Source of the DNA: Terriglobia bacterium
Lineage (GTDB): Bacteria > Acidobacteriota > Terriglobia > Versatilivoradales > Versatilivoraceae
Length of the DNA stretch: 64,000 bases
Assembly (NCBI GenBank): GCA_022452285.1
Contig: JAKUNG010000003.1
Span: forward strand, 39,132 to 103,131
Reading direction: 5' to 3'
Made by a program: the position numbers and the translations under genes
Notes under the pieces: model-generated
What the model was told of the DNA's origin: nothing
What the model saw: only the letters and a program-made list of their open reading frames with translations
Database searches by the model: none
Part shown: in pieces, positions 42,985 through 52,767 of the stretch
How the letters are laid out: each line of letters begins with the position of its first letter
Numbering within the stretch: position 1 is the first letter of the stretch

Positions 42985-45603
42985 ATGCAACCCTCCACCC
43001 CGATGATGGCACAGTATCATCAAATCAAAAAGTCATTTCCAAAAGCCATCTTGTTCTTTCGACTAGGTGATTTCTATGAAATGTTCTTCGAAGATGCTGT
43101 TTTAGCCGCCCGAGAACTAGAGATAACCCTAACTTCTCGTAACAAAGAAAAGGGAGTCTCAATTCCGATGTGTGGAATCCCTCATCACACCGCTGATACT
43201 TATATTTCAAAATTAATTCGAAAGGGTTATCGAGTTGCAATTTGTGACCAAGTTGAAAATCCTAAAACAACAAAAAAATTGGTCAAGAGAGAAGTTACAC
43301 GTGTTGTGACACCAGGTACTCTGACTGATGGAAGTCTACTGGAACCTAGAGAAAATAATTTTTTGACAGCCGTCTATCTAAACCAACAAGGTATTGGGTT
43401 AGCCTCTGTCGATGTTTCTACTGGCGATTTTCGGTTAACTGAGTTTAGGAACAAATCTAGGTATGAAATGCTACAGACGGAGTTGGAACGATTGCGTCCT
43501 AAGGAATTAATTTGGGACTCAACCACAAGTAAAGAAAAACCCTACTGGGCAGAAAATCTTCCTGTGGTTAAAACCATCGTAGATAAATGGATTTTCGAAT
43601 CAGATTATGCAGAACGACTTTTAACAAATCATTTACAAGTATTTAGCTTAGATGGATTTGGCTGTCAAGGACGAGAATTGGCTATTTCTGCAGCTGGAGG
43701 AGCTTTGCATTACCTTAAGGAAACCCAAGGTGGGGCTCTTCAGCACCTTGATCGTCTACGCTATTACGAAGTTGAAAATTCACTCATGCTTGATCAGTCA
43801 ACTGTTAGAAACTTAGAGCTGGTGGAATCACTTTTTGAAGGTTCTTCCCAAGCCACTCTTTTGAAATGTCTGGATCAAACCTCAACAGGTATGGGCAGTC
43901 GACTGCTGAAAGACTGGCTTCTAAGACCGGAAACTGACTTGGAGGAAATTAATTGTCGATTAGAAGGAGTTGCAAGCCTTAAAAAGGACCTTATCCTCAG
44001 AAAAAAATTGCAAGACCTGCTCAAGTCAGTCTACGATGTAGAACGACTCGCTACCAAAGTGAGCATATCAAGTGCAAATGCCCGAGATTTAATAGCCCTG
44101 AGTAATTCCCTTGATCAAGTTCCTTCCATTAAATCTTTTTTAAACCCTTTAGTAGGAAGTCGTTTAAGCCAGTTAAATCAAAACTGTGACCCACTCACTG
44201 ATGTTACGGATCAAATTAAGAAAGCATTGGTCGAAAGCCCCCCGGTTCTTTTAACAGAGGGAAAACTAATTCGTGAAGGGTTTAATTCAGAATTGGACAC
44301 CTTACGGTCTGACAGTCACTCTGGAAAAAAAATCATTGTTGAATTAGAAGCAACGGAACGATCCAGAACAGGAATTTCTAATCTAAAAATAAAATTTAAT
44401 CACATTTTTGGCTATTATTTGGAAGTATCAAAATCCAATTTAAAGTTTGTCCCTAATGATTACGAACGTAAGCAAACACTAGTAGGATCAGAGCGTTTTA
44501 CCACTCCAGAACTAAAAGAACTTGAACATCGGGTGTTGGGTTCAGAAGAAAAAATATTAGAACTAGAATACAACCTCTTCTGCGAATTAAGATCTATCCT
44601 TGGTCAAGAATGCCAACGTATTCGTAAAACGGCAAAAGCATTAGCCCAACTGGATTGCCTCATTGCATTAGCCGAAGTCGCACACGAATTTGATTATGTT
44701 CAACCAATTTTACATAAGGGTGAGGAACTAGTCATTAAGGACGGTCGACATCCGGTTATAGAACAGCAGAGGGATCAGATGCCTACAGGAGGATTTATTG
44801 CTAATGATCTATACTTAAATAACACAACTGACCAAATTCTTATTATCACTGGTCCCAATATGGGAGGGAAATCAACCTACCTAAGACAAATCGCACTTTT
44901 CTCAATCATGGCTCAAATGGGATCCTTTGTCCCAGCTCAAACTGCTAAACTACCTATTGTAGATCGAATATTCACTCGAATTGGGGCCAGTGACAACCTT
45001 GCAAGAGGAAGATCAACATTCATGGTAGAAATGATAGAAACAGCCGTGATTCTTAATTCAGCCACCCCAAAAAGCCTAGTCATCTTAGATGAAATTGGTA
45101 GAGGAACTGCCACCTTTGATGGACTATCTATTGCTTGGTCAGTAGTGGAGCATTTACATAGACGGAACAAAACTAAAACCCTTTTCGCCACTCATTATCA
45201 TGAACTAACTGGCCTTACAAAACTTCTGTCAGGTGTGAAAAACTATCATGTCAGTGTTCAAGAAGTAGGAAAGGAAATTGTATTCCTAAAACGTGTCGAA
45301 CCAGGCAGTGCTAACAAAAGTTATGGTATAGAGGTAGCTAGGCTAGCTGGTTTACCCCAACTTGTGATACAGAGGGCCCGTGAAATTTTGTTTGAACAAG
45401 AAAATTCAGACCGTGAAGTTATCAAACATGCAAATTCTAGCAATCAACAAGAAACAAATGATTCTCAGGAACACAATTCATCAAATGATAGCAATCAAAA
45501 AATCTTAAAAGAAATTCAAGAGGTAAACCTGGATCAACTAACTCCATTAAAAGCACTTGAATTTCTTGACCAACTTAAAAAAAAATATAATCCATCCAAT
45601 TAA
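42985..45603 (+). CDS. mutS: DNA mismatch repair protein MutS
   Basis: Recognises base mismatches and recruits MutL. About 872 residues from the ATG chosen here, which gives the family-like start MQPSTPMMAQYHQIKK and has AGGGA 7 bases upstream; a TTG-start frame 18 codons longer exists. It has the mismatch-binding FFRLGDFYEMFFEDA, the core clamp domains, and the ATPase with GPNMGGKSTYLRQIA, LDEIGRGTATFDGLSIAW and ATHYHELT. The C-terminus has a Ser/Asn/Gln-rich linker before the final helix. Confidence 0.97.
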   Translation: MQPSTPMMAQYHQIKKSFPKAILFFRLGDFYEMFFEDAVLAARELEITLTSRNKEKGVSIPMCGIPHHTADTYISKLIRKGYRVAICDQVENPKTTKKLVKREVTRVVTPGTLTDGSLLEPRENNFLTAVYLNQQGIGLASVDVSTGDFRLTEFRNKSRYEMLQTELERLRPKELIWDSTTSKEKPYWAENLPVVKTIVDKWIFESDYAERLLTNHLQVFSLDGFGCQGRELAISAAGGALHYLKETQGGALQHLDRLRYYEVENSLMLDQSTVRNLELVESLFEGSSQATLLKCLDQTSTGMGSRLLKDWLLRPETDLEEINCRLEGVASLKKDLILRKKLQDLLKSVYDVERLATKVSISSANARDLIALSNSLDQVPSIKSFLNPLVGSRLSQLNQNCDPLTDVTDQIKKALVESPPVLLTEGKLIREGFNSELDTLRSDSHSGKKIIVELEATERSRTGISNLKIKFNHIFGYYLEVSKSNLKFVPNDYERKQTLVGSERFTTPELKELEHRVLGSEEKILELEYNLFCELRSILGQECQRIRKTAKALAQLDCLIALAEVAHEFDYVQPILHKGEELVIKDGRHPVIEQQRDQMPTGGFIANDLYLNNTTDQILIITGPNMGGKSTYLRQIALFSIMAQMGSFVPAQTAKLPIVDRIFTRIGASDNLARGRSTFMVEMIETAVILNSATPKSLVILDEIGRGTATFDGLSIAWSVVEHLHRRNKTKTLFATHYHELTGLTKLLSGVKNYHVSVQEVGKEIVFLKRVEPGSANKSYGIEVARLAGLPQLVIQRAREILFEQENSDREVIKHANSSNQQETNDSQEHNSSNDSNQKILKEIQEVNLDQLTPLKALEFLDQLKKKYNPSN

Positions 45604-45626
45604 TTAAGAGCTAGCAATTCAGCGAT

Positions 45627-46820
45627 ATGAAAAACTCCAAGCTTGTCATCGGTCTAATGTCGGGAACCTCCCTAGATGGAGTAGATGCCGCACTTGTAGA
45701 GATTTCAGGATTTGGGAGCCAAGCCATTGTCAATTTTAAGCATTTCACTTCCAATCCTTTCCCTGATGAAATTCGTAAGATCCTCCTAAAAGTTTCATCT
45801 GGCGAGCCTGTTTCTTCTGGAATAATTAGTAATCTTAATGTTTTGTTGGGCCAGATTTTTTCGCAAGCAGTGCTGAAACTTTGTTCGGAGTGTCACCTGA
45901 CCGTTAATCAAATTGATCTAATTGGATCTCATGGTCAGACAATTTTTCATCAATCAGAACCTCGAAAACTTTGGGGCCACACTGTTGCATCCAGCTTACA
46001 AATTGGGGAAGCAGCTATCTTGGTAGAACAGACTGGGGTAACAGTAGTTTCTGATTTTCGTCCGCGAGATTTAGCTGCAGGAGGCACTGGTGCTCCCCTA
46101 ATTCCTTATGTTGATTTTGTACTCTTCCGAGATCCCATCTTAGGAAGAGTTCTACTCAATCTTGGAGGTATTGCAAATCTTACTATTTTACCACCTAAGT
46201 GTCAGTCCAATCAGATTAGAGCTTTTGACACTGGTCCTGGAAACATGTTGATTGACGATCTGACTCGTCACTTTAGCCAAGGGGAAAAACAATTTGATGC
46301 TCAAGGGCAACAAGCCTCTTCAGGAAAGATTATTGTGCCTGTCCTTGAAAACTTACTTTCTGATCCATTTTTTAAGAAAAAGCCACCCAAATCTGCTGGC
46401 CGCGAACAATTTGGTCAATGTTATACTAAAAGAATTCTTGCAATGGCAGAACTGGCTCAAGAAAAAGACATAATTTGCACTGCTACTGAACTTACCGTCC
46501 GTACTATAGCCGATGCTATTTTTACCAATTCAGACAATACTTTTGAACTAAATCAACTCATTGTATCAGGAGGAGGTGTCCATAACACTTATCTGATTCA
46601 ACGTCTAAAAAATCTCTTACCACATCTTGAAATTATGACTACTGATGACTTTAAAATTCCGTCAGATGCTAAGGAAGCTATAGGATTTGCCATTTTGGCC
46701 AATGAAACATTTGAGATAAACGCTAATAATGTTCCATCTGCAACCGGCGCCACTCATCCAGTCGTTTTAGGAAAAATTAGTTATGGCCAAAACTATCGGA
46801 AATTGCGGGGTTTTAACTGA
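45627..46820 (+). CDS. anmK: Anhydro-N-acetylmuramic acid kinase
   Basis: Recycles cell-wall anhMurNAc by hydrolysis and phosphorylation to MurNAc-6-P. The 397-residue protein has the ATP motifs LMSGTSLDGVDAALVEI, GSHGQTIFH, LNLGGIANLTIL, AFDTGPGNMLIDDL and VSGGGVHN, all AnmK hallmarks. It lies 24 bases after mutS and converges on the zinc dehydrogenase gene. No other recycling gene is nearby. Confidence 0.94.
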   Translation: MKNSKLVIGLMSGTSLDGVDAALVEISGFGSQAIVNFKHFTSNPFPDEIRKILLKVSSGEPVSSGIISNLNVLLGQIFSQAVLKLCSECHLTVNQIDLIGSHGQTIFHQSEPRKLWGHTVASSLQIGEAAILVEQTGVTVVSDFRPRDLAAGGTGAPLIPYVDFVLFRDPILGRVLLNLGGIANLTILPPKCQSNQIRAFDTGPGNMLIDDLTRHFSQGEKQFDAQGQQASSGKIIVPVLENLLSDPFFKKKPPKSAGREQFGQCYTKRILAMAELAQEKDIICTATELTVRTIADAIFTNSDNTFELNQLIVSGGGVHNTYLIQRLKNLLPHLEIMTTDDFKIPSDAKEAIGFAILANETFEINANNVPSATGATHPVVLGKISYGQNYRKLRGFN

Positions 46821-46857
46821 AAAACTGATTCTTACAAACAAAAAATTAATTTAGCTA

Positions 46858-46884
46858 TCCAAATAAAATCGATAAGTATTTGGA
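46858..46884. terminator. Weak convergent terminator candidate
   Basis: An 8-bp stem TCCAAATA/TATTTGGA around an 11-base loop in the 68-base gap between converging anmK and the dehydrogenase gene. Stability is modest, and there is no long T-run. Confidence 0.3.
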
Positions 46885-46888
46885 ATGA

Positions 46889-47902
46889 TCACCATTGTAT
46901 CATTGCTTTAAGAAACCCTTTCCTTCGGGACACCCAGGAAGAAAACTTATCGATTACCTTTTCATAGGGAACTTTATAAGTAATCCAAGGATTAATTTGG
47001 ATACACCCTTTTTCCATTAGAGAAATAACATTAATAAAATCAGAGGCGGTAGAATTTCGACTTGCTAGGATTGTTAATTCTCTTCGGTGGAATTCATCAT
47101 CCTTGAAACATACTTCTTCTTGATGGAGTCCAACAAAAATCAATCGCCCTCCTGGGGCAACCAACTCTATTGACTTATTCATTGAAGATGGATTGCCCGT
47201 TGCATCAAAAACTACATTGGGCCCTTCTCCCCTGTTAATGGTCTTCATCTTCGTCTCAAAAGTAGTTTCCCCTGAAATTGTTAAGTCTACTCCAAGGAAT
47301 TTATCAGCGAATTCTAACCTGTCTGGTCTGATATCAACAGCTATTACCTTTGAACCTGCCAACTTGGCAAATTGCACTACAGCAAGACCGATAGGCCCTA
47401 GTCCAATTACTAAAGCAGTCTCATCAGGTATGAGCTGAGCCCTTTTTACTGCATGTGCTCCTATACTGAGCGGTTCTACCATTGCTAGTTGATCTAGTGA
47501 CAACTGTTCAGAACAATGGAGTTTATCAACTGGGACCTTTAATTGTTCACACATCCCACCATCAGTGTGAACACCTAATACTTGGAGGTCTGCACAACAG
47601 TTGGTTCGACCGTGACGACAGGCAATGCAACTGTTACAGTTTATATATGGCTCTACAGCACATAACATTCCAGGCCAAAGATTTTTTTCATTATCAGAAA
47701 TTGCAATAATTTCAACACCTAGTTCATGACCCAATACCCTTGGATATCTAAAATAAGGCTGTTTCCCCAAAAAGGCATGTAAATCGGTACCACAAACTCC
47801 CACTCTGTGAATACGAACTAGCGCATGTCCGGCACTAAGCTCTGGTTTAGGACCAGTTCCCAGTACTAAGGATCCAGGTTTTTCAAGGACAATTTTTTCC
47901 AT
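46889..47902 (-). CDS. Zinc-dependent medium-chain alcohol/polyol dehydrogenase
   Basis: An NAD(P)-dependent dehydrogenase of the sorbitol/threonine dehydrogenase group. About 337 residues from an ATG that gives MEKIVLEKPGSLVLG; a longer frame runs into panC and is unlikely. Catalytic zinc block VCGTDLHAFLG and GHELGVEI; structural zinc CNSCIACRHGRTNC; Rossmann motif VIGLGPIGLAVVQFAK. The substrate is undecided: secondary alcohols, polyols or threonine are possible. It follows panC by 13 bases on the same strand but has no obvious pantothenate role. Confidence 0.88.
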   Translation of the reverse strand: MEKIVLEKPGSLVLGTGPKPELSAGHALVRIHRVGVCGTDLHAFLGKQPYFRYPRVLGHELGVEIIAISDNEKNLWPGMLCAVEPYINCNSCIACRHGRTNCCADLQVLGVHTDGGMCEQLKVPVDKLHCSEQLSLDQLAMVEPLSIGAHAVKRAQLIPDETALVIGLGPIGLAVVQFAKLAGSKVIAVDIRPDRLEFADKFLGVDLTISGETTFETKMKTINRGEGPNVVFDATGNPSSMNKSIELVAPGGRLIFVGLHQEEVCFKDDEFHRRELTILASRNSTASDFINVISLMEKGCIQINPWITYKVPYEKVIDKFSSWVSRRKGFLKAMIQW

Positions 47903-47915
47903 AGAATATAACCAC

Positions 47916-48800
47916 TCACAAAACGGATTCCTTAGAAACTGAAGAACTTTTTTCTGGGAGCAGAATCGTATTATCAATCAGACGTGTTTTTCCAATAAAA
48001 ACTGCCAAAGCTAACAAGGCAGTTCGATTTAACCTCAAAATAGGTTTGAGATCATTTGGATCTACAATAGATACATAATCAAGATGGGCAAGAGGCTCAG
48101 CTTTAATTTTTTTTTTCATTTCGTTAACAAGAACTTTAACTTTCCTTTCCCCTCGATCTACTTGCTGGATAGCCCAATTCAAAGTTCTAAATAAAACAAC
48201 AGCTGCTTGTCTTTCTTGGGCTGATAGATATCGGTTTCGGGAACTGATAGCTAGGCCATCTTTTTCTCTAATGATTGGACACACAAAAATTTCAACGTCA
48301 AGATTCAAGTCCTCAGTCATCCGGTTAATCAGAATTGCCTGTTGAGCATCCTTCTGTCCAAAAAATGCTACGGTTGGCCGCACTATGTTAAAGAGCTTTA
48401 GAACCACTGTTGTCACACCTCTAAAATGATTTGGACGACTATGACCACAAAGCCTTCGTTCCCATTTTTCTACCAACACATTTGTCCGATATCCTAAAGG
48501 ATACATCTGGTTATCACAGGGGATAAAAACTGCGCCAACTCCTAAATTTTTAAGCTGATCTATGTCTTTTTTCATCTGGCGAGGATACTCTTCATAATCT
48601 TCACCCTGGCCAAACTGGGTGGGATTAACAAAAATAGAGACCACCACATATTGGGAGAATTTTCTTGCCTCCTCAACCAGGCTAAGGTGACCAGAGTGGA
48701 GAGCTCCCATGGTTGGGACAAAACACAAATCTGCAGTGTTACTTGATGGCCAGCCTGTTCTAAAAGACTTAAAGGCTTCGATTGACCGAATGATTTCCAT
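47916..48800 (-). CDS. panC: Pantothenate synthetase
   Basis: Joins pantoate and beta-alanine using ATP. The 294-residue protein has FVPTMGALHSGHLSLVEEA (HxGH), VVSIFVNPTQFGQGEDYEEYPR, FFGQKDAQQ and SSRNRYLSAQER, all PanC blocks. It lies 2 bases after panB, a normal operon. No panD is adjacent. Confidence 0.96.
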   Translation of the reverse strand: MEIIRSIEAFKSFRTGWPSSNTADLCFVPTMGALHSGHLSLVEEARKFSQYVVVSIFVNPTQFGQGEDYEEYPRQMKKDIDQLKNLGVGAVFIPCDNQMYPLGYRTNVLVEKWERRLCGHSRPNHFRGVTTVVLKLFNIVRPTVAFFGQKDAQQAILINRMTEDLNLDVEIFVCPIIREKDGLAISSRNRYLSAQERQAAVVLFRTLNWAIQQVDRGERKVKVLVNEMKKKIKAEPLAHLDYVSIVDPNDLKPILRLNRTALLALAVFIGKTRLIDNTILLPEKSSSVSKESVL

Positions 48801-48802
48801 CT

Positions 48803-49669
48803 CTAATGTTTAATGACCTCTTCTAAACGGCCAAACTCAGTTGGAAAATAAGTTTCATTTTGATTTGGAAAGTTTCCATTGTTGCAATCTGAAATAAATT
48901 GGCGTGTGGCTTGGGAAAGAAGCTGCCTGAGATCTAGATACTGACGCACAAATTTTGGTTTGTGGTTGGGCGTCAAACCAAATATGTCGTCGGAAACAAG
49001 TATTTGTCCATCACAGTACCTTCCAGCTCCAATTCCAATGGTGGGGATATCTAGCTCCTCCGTAATGGCAGAGGCCAAATTCTCTGGAATTCCTTCAAGA
49101 ACAACAGAAAAAACCCCAGCATCCTGCAAAGTCAAAGCGTCTGTTCTAACGGCTTCCGCCGATTCAAGATTCTTACCTTGAACCCGGTAACCACCCATTA
49201 CATTATAGGATTGCGGAGTTAAACCAACATGTCCCATCACTGGAATTTCTGCTTTGACTAAACGCTTGACCAAACTTTTTCTTTTCTGCCCACCTTCTAT
49301 TTTTATTGCCTCAGCTCCTTCTTTAATAAATACCAGAGCTGTCTTTACCGCTGTTTGGTTATTGAGATGATAAGAACCGTAGGGCAAATCAGTTACCAGC
49401 AGGGCTCTCCGAATGCCTCGACGAACAGCTCTAAGATGAATTAAGGTTTCATCGATAGTCAAAGGGATTGTTGAGTTATAACCCAAACGGGTTGTAGCTA
49501 CAGAATCTCCCACGAGAACTACATCTACCCCTGCTTCATCAAGAATTTGAGCGATGGGGTAATCGTAGGCTGTAAGGCAAACTATATTGTCAGTCTTATT
49601 TTTATTTTTTCGACTTAGAATATAAGGAATGGTTATTTTATTAAACTGACTTCGGGGGGTAGCGCTCAT
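48803..49669 (-). CDS. panB: Ketopantoate hydroxymethyltransferase
   Basis: Makes ketopantoate from alpha-ketoisovalerate. The 288-residue protein has LTAYDYPIAQILDEAGVDVV, LVGDSVATTRLGYNST, the EGG block AIKIEGG, GHVGLTPQSYNVMGG, VLEGIPENLA and GIGAGRYCDGQILV, standard for PanB. An AGGAG site lies 8 bases before the ATG. It heads panB-panC. Confidence 0.96.
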   Translation of the reverse strand: MSATPRSQFNKITIPYILSRKNKNKTDNIVCLTAYDYPIAQILDEAGVDVVLVGDSVATTRLGYNSTIPLTIDETLIHLRAVRRGIRRALLVTDLPYGSYHLNNQTAVKTALVFIKEGAEAIKIEGGQKRKSLVKRLVKAEIPVMGHVGLTPQSYNVMGGYRVQGKNLESAEAVRTDALTLQDAGVFSVVLEGIPENLASAITEELDIPTIGIGAGRYCDGQILVSDDIFGLTPNHKPKFVRQYLDLRQLLSQATRQFISDCNNGNFPNQNETYFPTEFGRLEEVIKH

Positions 49670-49782
49670 TTGATACGCTCCTAATAATTTGAAATATTCC
49701 AGTTACAGTAATTAGTGCTTACACTTATTGTTAACGTCTTGGTCCAATATGGGATCCAAGCGTAAATTATAGCCTACCAGAT

Positions 49783-50298
49783 CTAGACAACTTGGACAAC
49801 CTCAGCCCTGTCTTTACAATGAGTTAACAGGTTGCTGATCGACTTGCCAAGCACAGGGTGAAGTATTCCCCCAACTATCTCAGCAGCTGGAGTTAAGGCA
49901 AATCTTCTTAGATGAAATTTAGGATGGGGGATAGTTAATTTTTGATCAGTTACTATCTGATTTTCATAAAGTAAAATGTCTACATCAATAACACGAGGCC
50001 CTTTAGGTAATCTATGTTTACTACTAAGGCTTTTCTCAACTTGTAAACAATGAGTCAGAAGACAATGAGGCAAAAGTTGAGTTTCAACAACTAATACCTG
50101 ATTAAAAAACCAATCTTGATTTGGGTAATCAACAGGTTCTGTTAAATAAATCGAAGAAGATTGAATGACTCTTACTTTATCCGATTCTAATAATTTGATA
50201 GCTTGTTTTAACTGAAACCGTTTATCACCTAGGTTAGATCCAAGACATAGGACCGATTGTGATAACCCTTTTTTATTGAGAGGGTTAGAATCAAACAT
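49783..50298 (-). CDS. folK: 6-hydroxymethyl-dihydropterin pyrophosphokinase
   Basis: Pyrophosphorylates the pterin in folate synthesis. The 171-residue protein has LCLGSNLGDKRFQLKQAI, the Trp-containing DWFFNQVL and the Mg/ATP block RLPKGPRVIDVDILLYEN typical of HPPK. It lies 12 bases after ruvB. folB is far away in this window. Confidence 0.94.
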   Translation of the reverse strand: MFDSNPLNKKGLSQSVLCLGSNLGDKRFQLKQAIKLLESDKVRVIQSSSIYLTEPVDYPNQDWFFNQVLVVETQLLPHCLLTHCLQVEKSLSSKHRLPKGPRVIDVDILLYENQIVTDQKLTIPHPKFHLRRFALTPAAEIVGGILHPVLGKSISNLLTHCKDRAEVVQVV

Positions 50299-50310
50299 TA
50301 AAAATTTTCA

Positions 50311-51339
50311 TCACAGTAAGTTAAGTTGACCAGGTCCTGGACTCAGACCAAAATGTTCATAGGCTAATTTTGTGGCAACCCTACCTCGAGGAGTACGGTG
50401 AAGGAATCCTCGCTGAATCAAATAAGGCTCATAAATATCTTCAATCGCATCAACTTCTTCACTGATAGCTGCTGCTAGAGTTGCAACACCAACAGGACCC
50501 CCAGAAAATTTCTCAATAATGGTTTTTATCAGTTTCTTATCATTCTCATCAAAACCGATCTCATCAATAGCTAACATAGCCAAGCTTTTACAAGCCACTT
50601 CCTGATTAATCACACCATTAGCCTTTACCTGTGCATAGTCCCTCACCCGTCTTAGTAGTCGATTGGCTACACGCGGTGTTCCCCTTGACCGCCGTGCAAT
50701 TTCCTCAGTTCCATCTTGATCAATTTGAATATCAAGAATCTCGGCCGAGCGCTTTAAAATTACACCTATTTCTTGTTCTGTATAATAATCCAGTCGGTGA
50801 ACAAGGCCAAACCGAGATCGTAATGGAGAGGAAATTAAGCCAGCACGAGTAGTCGCTCCAACCAAAGTAAATTTGGGCAGAGAAAGAGCTACACTTCGAG
50901 CACTAGGACCCTGCCCAATCATCAAGTCTAATTTAAAGTCTTCCAAGGCAGGATAAAGAATTTCTTCAATGTGGGGCAAGAGACGATGGATTTCATCAAT
51001 AAATAAAACATCATTTTCTTGCAAATTCGTCAGTATTGCAGTCAAGTCCCCTTTTATTTGAACTATAGGCCCTGATGTAGTCTTAAAATTAGAACCTAAC
51101 TCATTAGCGATGACACCAGCTAGTGTAGTTTTTCCTAAACCTGGTGGCCCAAAAAGTAATACATGATCTAAGGCATCTCCACGTGATCGGGCTGCCTCTA
51201 CAGCAATTTCAAGATTCTGTTTAACTTGACTTTGTCCAATGTACTCCTGTAACCGTTTAGGACGTAAGTTCAGTTCAATATTTTGTTCTTCCTCGTGGGG
51301 AAGACCTGAAATAATGCGCTCTTTATCCATAAATTCCAT
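50311..51339 (-). CDS. ruvB: Holliday junction branch migration helicase RuvB
   Basis: AAA+ motor that moves Holliday junctions with RuvA. The 342-residue protein has [12 protein letters not shown], Walker [15 protein letters not shown], Walker [10 protein letters not shown], the [18 protein letters not shown] sensor block and the winged-helix C-terminus ([13 protein letters not shown]). It lies 249 bases after ruvA, separated by a hairpin, so it may have its own promoter. Confidence 0.97.
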   Translation of the reverse strand: MEFMDKERIISGLPHEEEQNIELNLRPKRLQEYIGQSQVKQNLEIAVEAARSRGDALDHVLLFGPPGLGKTTLAGVIANELGSNFKTTSGPIVQIKGDLTAILTNLQENDVLFIDEIHRLLPHIEEILYPALEDFKLDLMIGQGPSARSVALSLPKFTLVGATTRAGLISSPLRSRFGLVHRLDYYTEQEIGVILKRSAEILDIQIDQDGTEEIARRSRGTPRVANRLLRRVRDYAQVKANGVINQEVACKSLAMLAIDEIGFDENDKKLIKTIIEKFSGGPVGVATLAAAISEEVDAIEDIYEPYLIQRGFLHRTPRGRVATKLAYEHFGLSPGPGQLNLL

Positions 51340-51526
51340 GAATCATCTTATCTATACTAAAACTAGAAGTCACGTTAGCATAAAGATTAGAAAGTATCCA
51401 ACCAAGGTTACCAATTCAAAAACTATATTTTGGGGATCTCTAATCTATTTCAAGACTCGGTAGAAAAGTATTATTTAGGGGAATTTTAATATCTGACTTT
51501 TTATTGATAAAAAGATTGCTAGTAGA

Positions 51527-51554
51527 GTAAAAATGGGCAAACACCCATTTTTAC
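51527..51554 (-). terminator. Hairpin between ruvA and ruvB
   Basis: A perfect 11-bp stem (GTAAAAATGGG/CCCATTTTTAC) with a 6-base loop, about 35 bases after the ruvA stop. Read on the minus strand it ends in CCCATTTTTAC, giving a partial T-run. It may end the microcompartment-ruvA transcript. Confidence 0.5.
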
Positions 51555-51588
51555 AGTGACAAGATTAAAAACTTACCGTTTAAGCTAC

Positions 51589-52185
51589 TTACCGAGAAAG
51601 CCCTTGCAAGGATTTTTTCAAAAGGTCCTCAAAAACAATCTCACCATTAAAATCTTTATCAGCTTTTTGAACAGCTCTCTCAGCAGATGACTTAGAATAC
51701 CCTAAATTAATAAGGGCTGAGACAACATCCTCCTGGTGAGGAGCCAGAGCAAAACTTTTGGATTTTCCAGAATCAACTTCAATCTTGGCCAATTTATCTC
51801 TAAGCTCCACCACCAAACGTTCAGCGGTTTTTTTCCCTACTCCAGGAATTGAAGATAAACGCGCAAGATTGCTTTCGCGGATTGCAGGAACTAACTCATC
51901 AACAGTCATACCAGAAAGAATCGTAATCGCAAGTTTTGGGCCAACACCAGAAACAGAGGTGAGATATTCAAAAATTGATTTTTCTTTTAGAGTTTTAAAT
52001 CCAAAAAGAAGGATAGCATCTTCACGGACATGTGTATGTATACTTAACTGGAGTTCAGAATCTACCTCTCCAAGTTGGTAAAAGGTAGATAGAGGCACAT
52101 TTACTTCGTAGCCTACACCATTAACGTCGACAACGACCCGATTGGGCTGTTTGTGAATGAGCTTGCCCGACAGTTGCGCGATCAT
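51589..52185 (-). CDS. ruvA: Holliday junction protein RuvA
   Basis: Tetrameric junction-binding partner of RuvB. The 198-residue protein has the OB domain (MIAQLSGKLIHKQPNRVVVDVNGVGYEV), the helix-hairpin-helix LTSVSGVGPKLAITIL and SSIPGVGKKTAERLVVEL, and the RuvB-binding C-terminal domain (DVVSALINLGYSKSSAERAV). It starts 24 bases after the last microcompartment shell gene on the same strand. ruvC, often upstream of ruvA, is not here. Confidence 0.96.
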   Translation of the reverse strand: MIAQLSGKLIHKQPNRVVVDVNGVGYEVNVPLSTFYQLGEVDSELQLSIHTHVREDAILLFGFKTLKEKSIFEYLTSVSGVGPKLAITILSGMTVDELVPAIRESNLARLSSIPGVGKKTAERLVVELRDKLAKIEVDSGKSKSFALAPHQEDVVSALINLGYSKSSAERAVQKADKDFNGEIVFEDLLKKSLQGLSR

Positions 52186-52209
52186 AGGATTGTGAAAAAT
52201 AGATCTCTA

Positions 52210-52479
52210 CTACGTCATTGTTATCTGGTCGATAACTCCAATTGCAGCCATATCTATCGGAGAGTATGGTTTTCCTATAGATGTCATCGCTGACCAACCT
52301 TCCTGCGTTACGAGTACTTGGTCACCCACTCCTGCGTCTACTGCATCTACAACCAGATAAGGGACTCCTCGCTCTGTACCATCCAAATTAAGAATCTGGA
52401 CATAAAGAATCTTTTGACCCTTATGAGATAAATGTTTTTGAGAGGCTACCACCTCTCCTACTACCTTTCCTATCAACAT
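52210..52479 (-). CDS. Bacterial microcompartment pentameric shell protein (BMC-P, EutN/CcmL family), copy 3
   Basis: Vertex-capping protein of a microcompartment shell. The 89-residue protein has MLIGKVVGEVVASQKH, DGTERGVPYLVVDAVDAGVGDQVLVTQ and IDMAAIGVIDQI, the EutN/CcmL pattern. It is the last of three tandem 89-residue copies and the most divergent in the middle. It lies 2 bases after copy 2. Confidence 0.93.
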   Translation of the reverse strand: MLIGKVVGEVVASQKHLSHKGQKILYVQILNLDGTERGVPYLVVDAVDAGVGDQVLVTQEGWSAMTSIGKPYSPIDMAAIGVIDQITMT

Positions 52480-52481
52480 AA

Positions 52482-52751
52482 TTATTCGACATAGACTTTA
52501 TCAACAATACCGACAATAGAACATTCTGTAGGAACAACTTGGTCAGGGTACCAAACTAAAGAAGCTTCCTTGCCTCGGCACCAGTACACTCGCTCTCCAA
52601 CACCGGCCCCTACACCATCGACAGCAACTACTGTCCTGCCATGATCACCTCCACTTTTATCTAACGGCTGAATCACCAACATTGTTTTTCCCTGGAGAGC
52701 ATCATCCTTTTGAGTAGCAACCACCTGGCCAACAACACGTCCTAATTGCAT
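52482..52751 (-). CDS. BMC-P shell protein, copy 2
   Basis: An 89-residue EutN/CcmL-family pentamer protein: MQLGRVVGQVVATQKDDALQG, VVAVDGVGAGVGERVYWC and ECSIVGIVDKVYVE. Compared with its neighbours it has RGKEASLVWYPDQ in the loop near the C-terminus, so the three copies may occupy different vertices. GAGGAA precedes the ATG. It follows copy 1 by 16 bases. Confidence 0.93.
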   Translation of the reverse strand: MQLGRVVGQVVATQKDDALQGKTMLVIQPLDKSGGDHGRTVVAVDGVGAGVGERVYWCRGKEASLVWYPDQVVPTECSIVGIVDKVYVE

Positions 52752-52767
52752 ATCTTCCTCATTTGGC

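Noticed and set aside
51758-52081. A 107-codon frame antisense to ruvA
   Set aside because: Fully contained in ruvA; composition typical of an antisense shadow.
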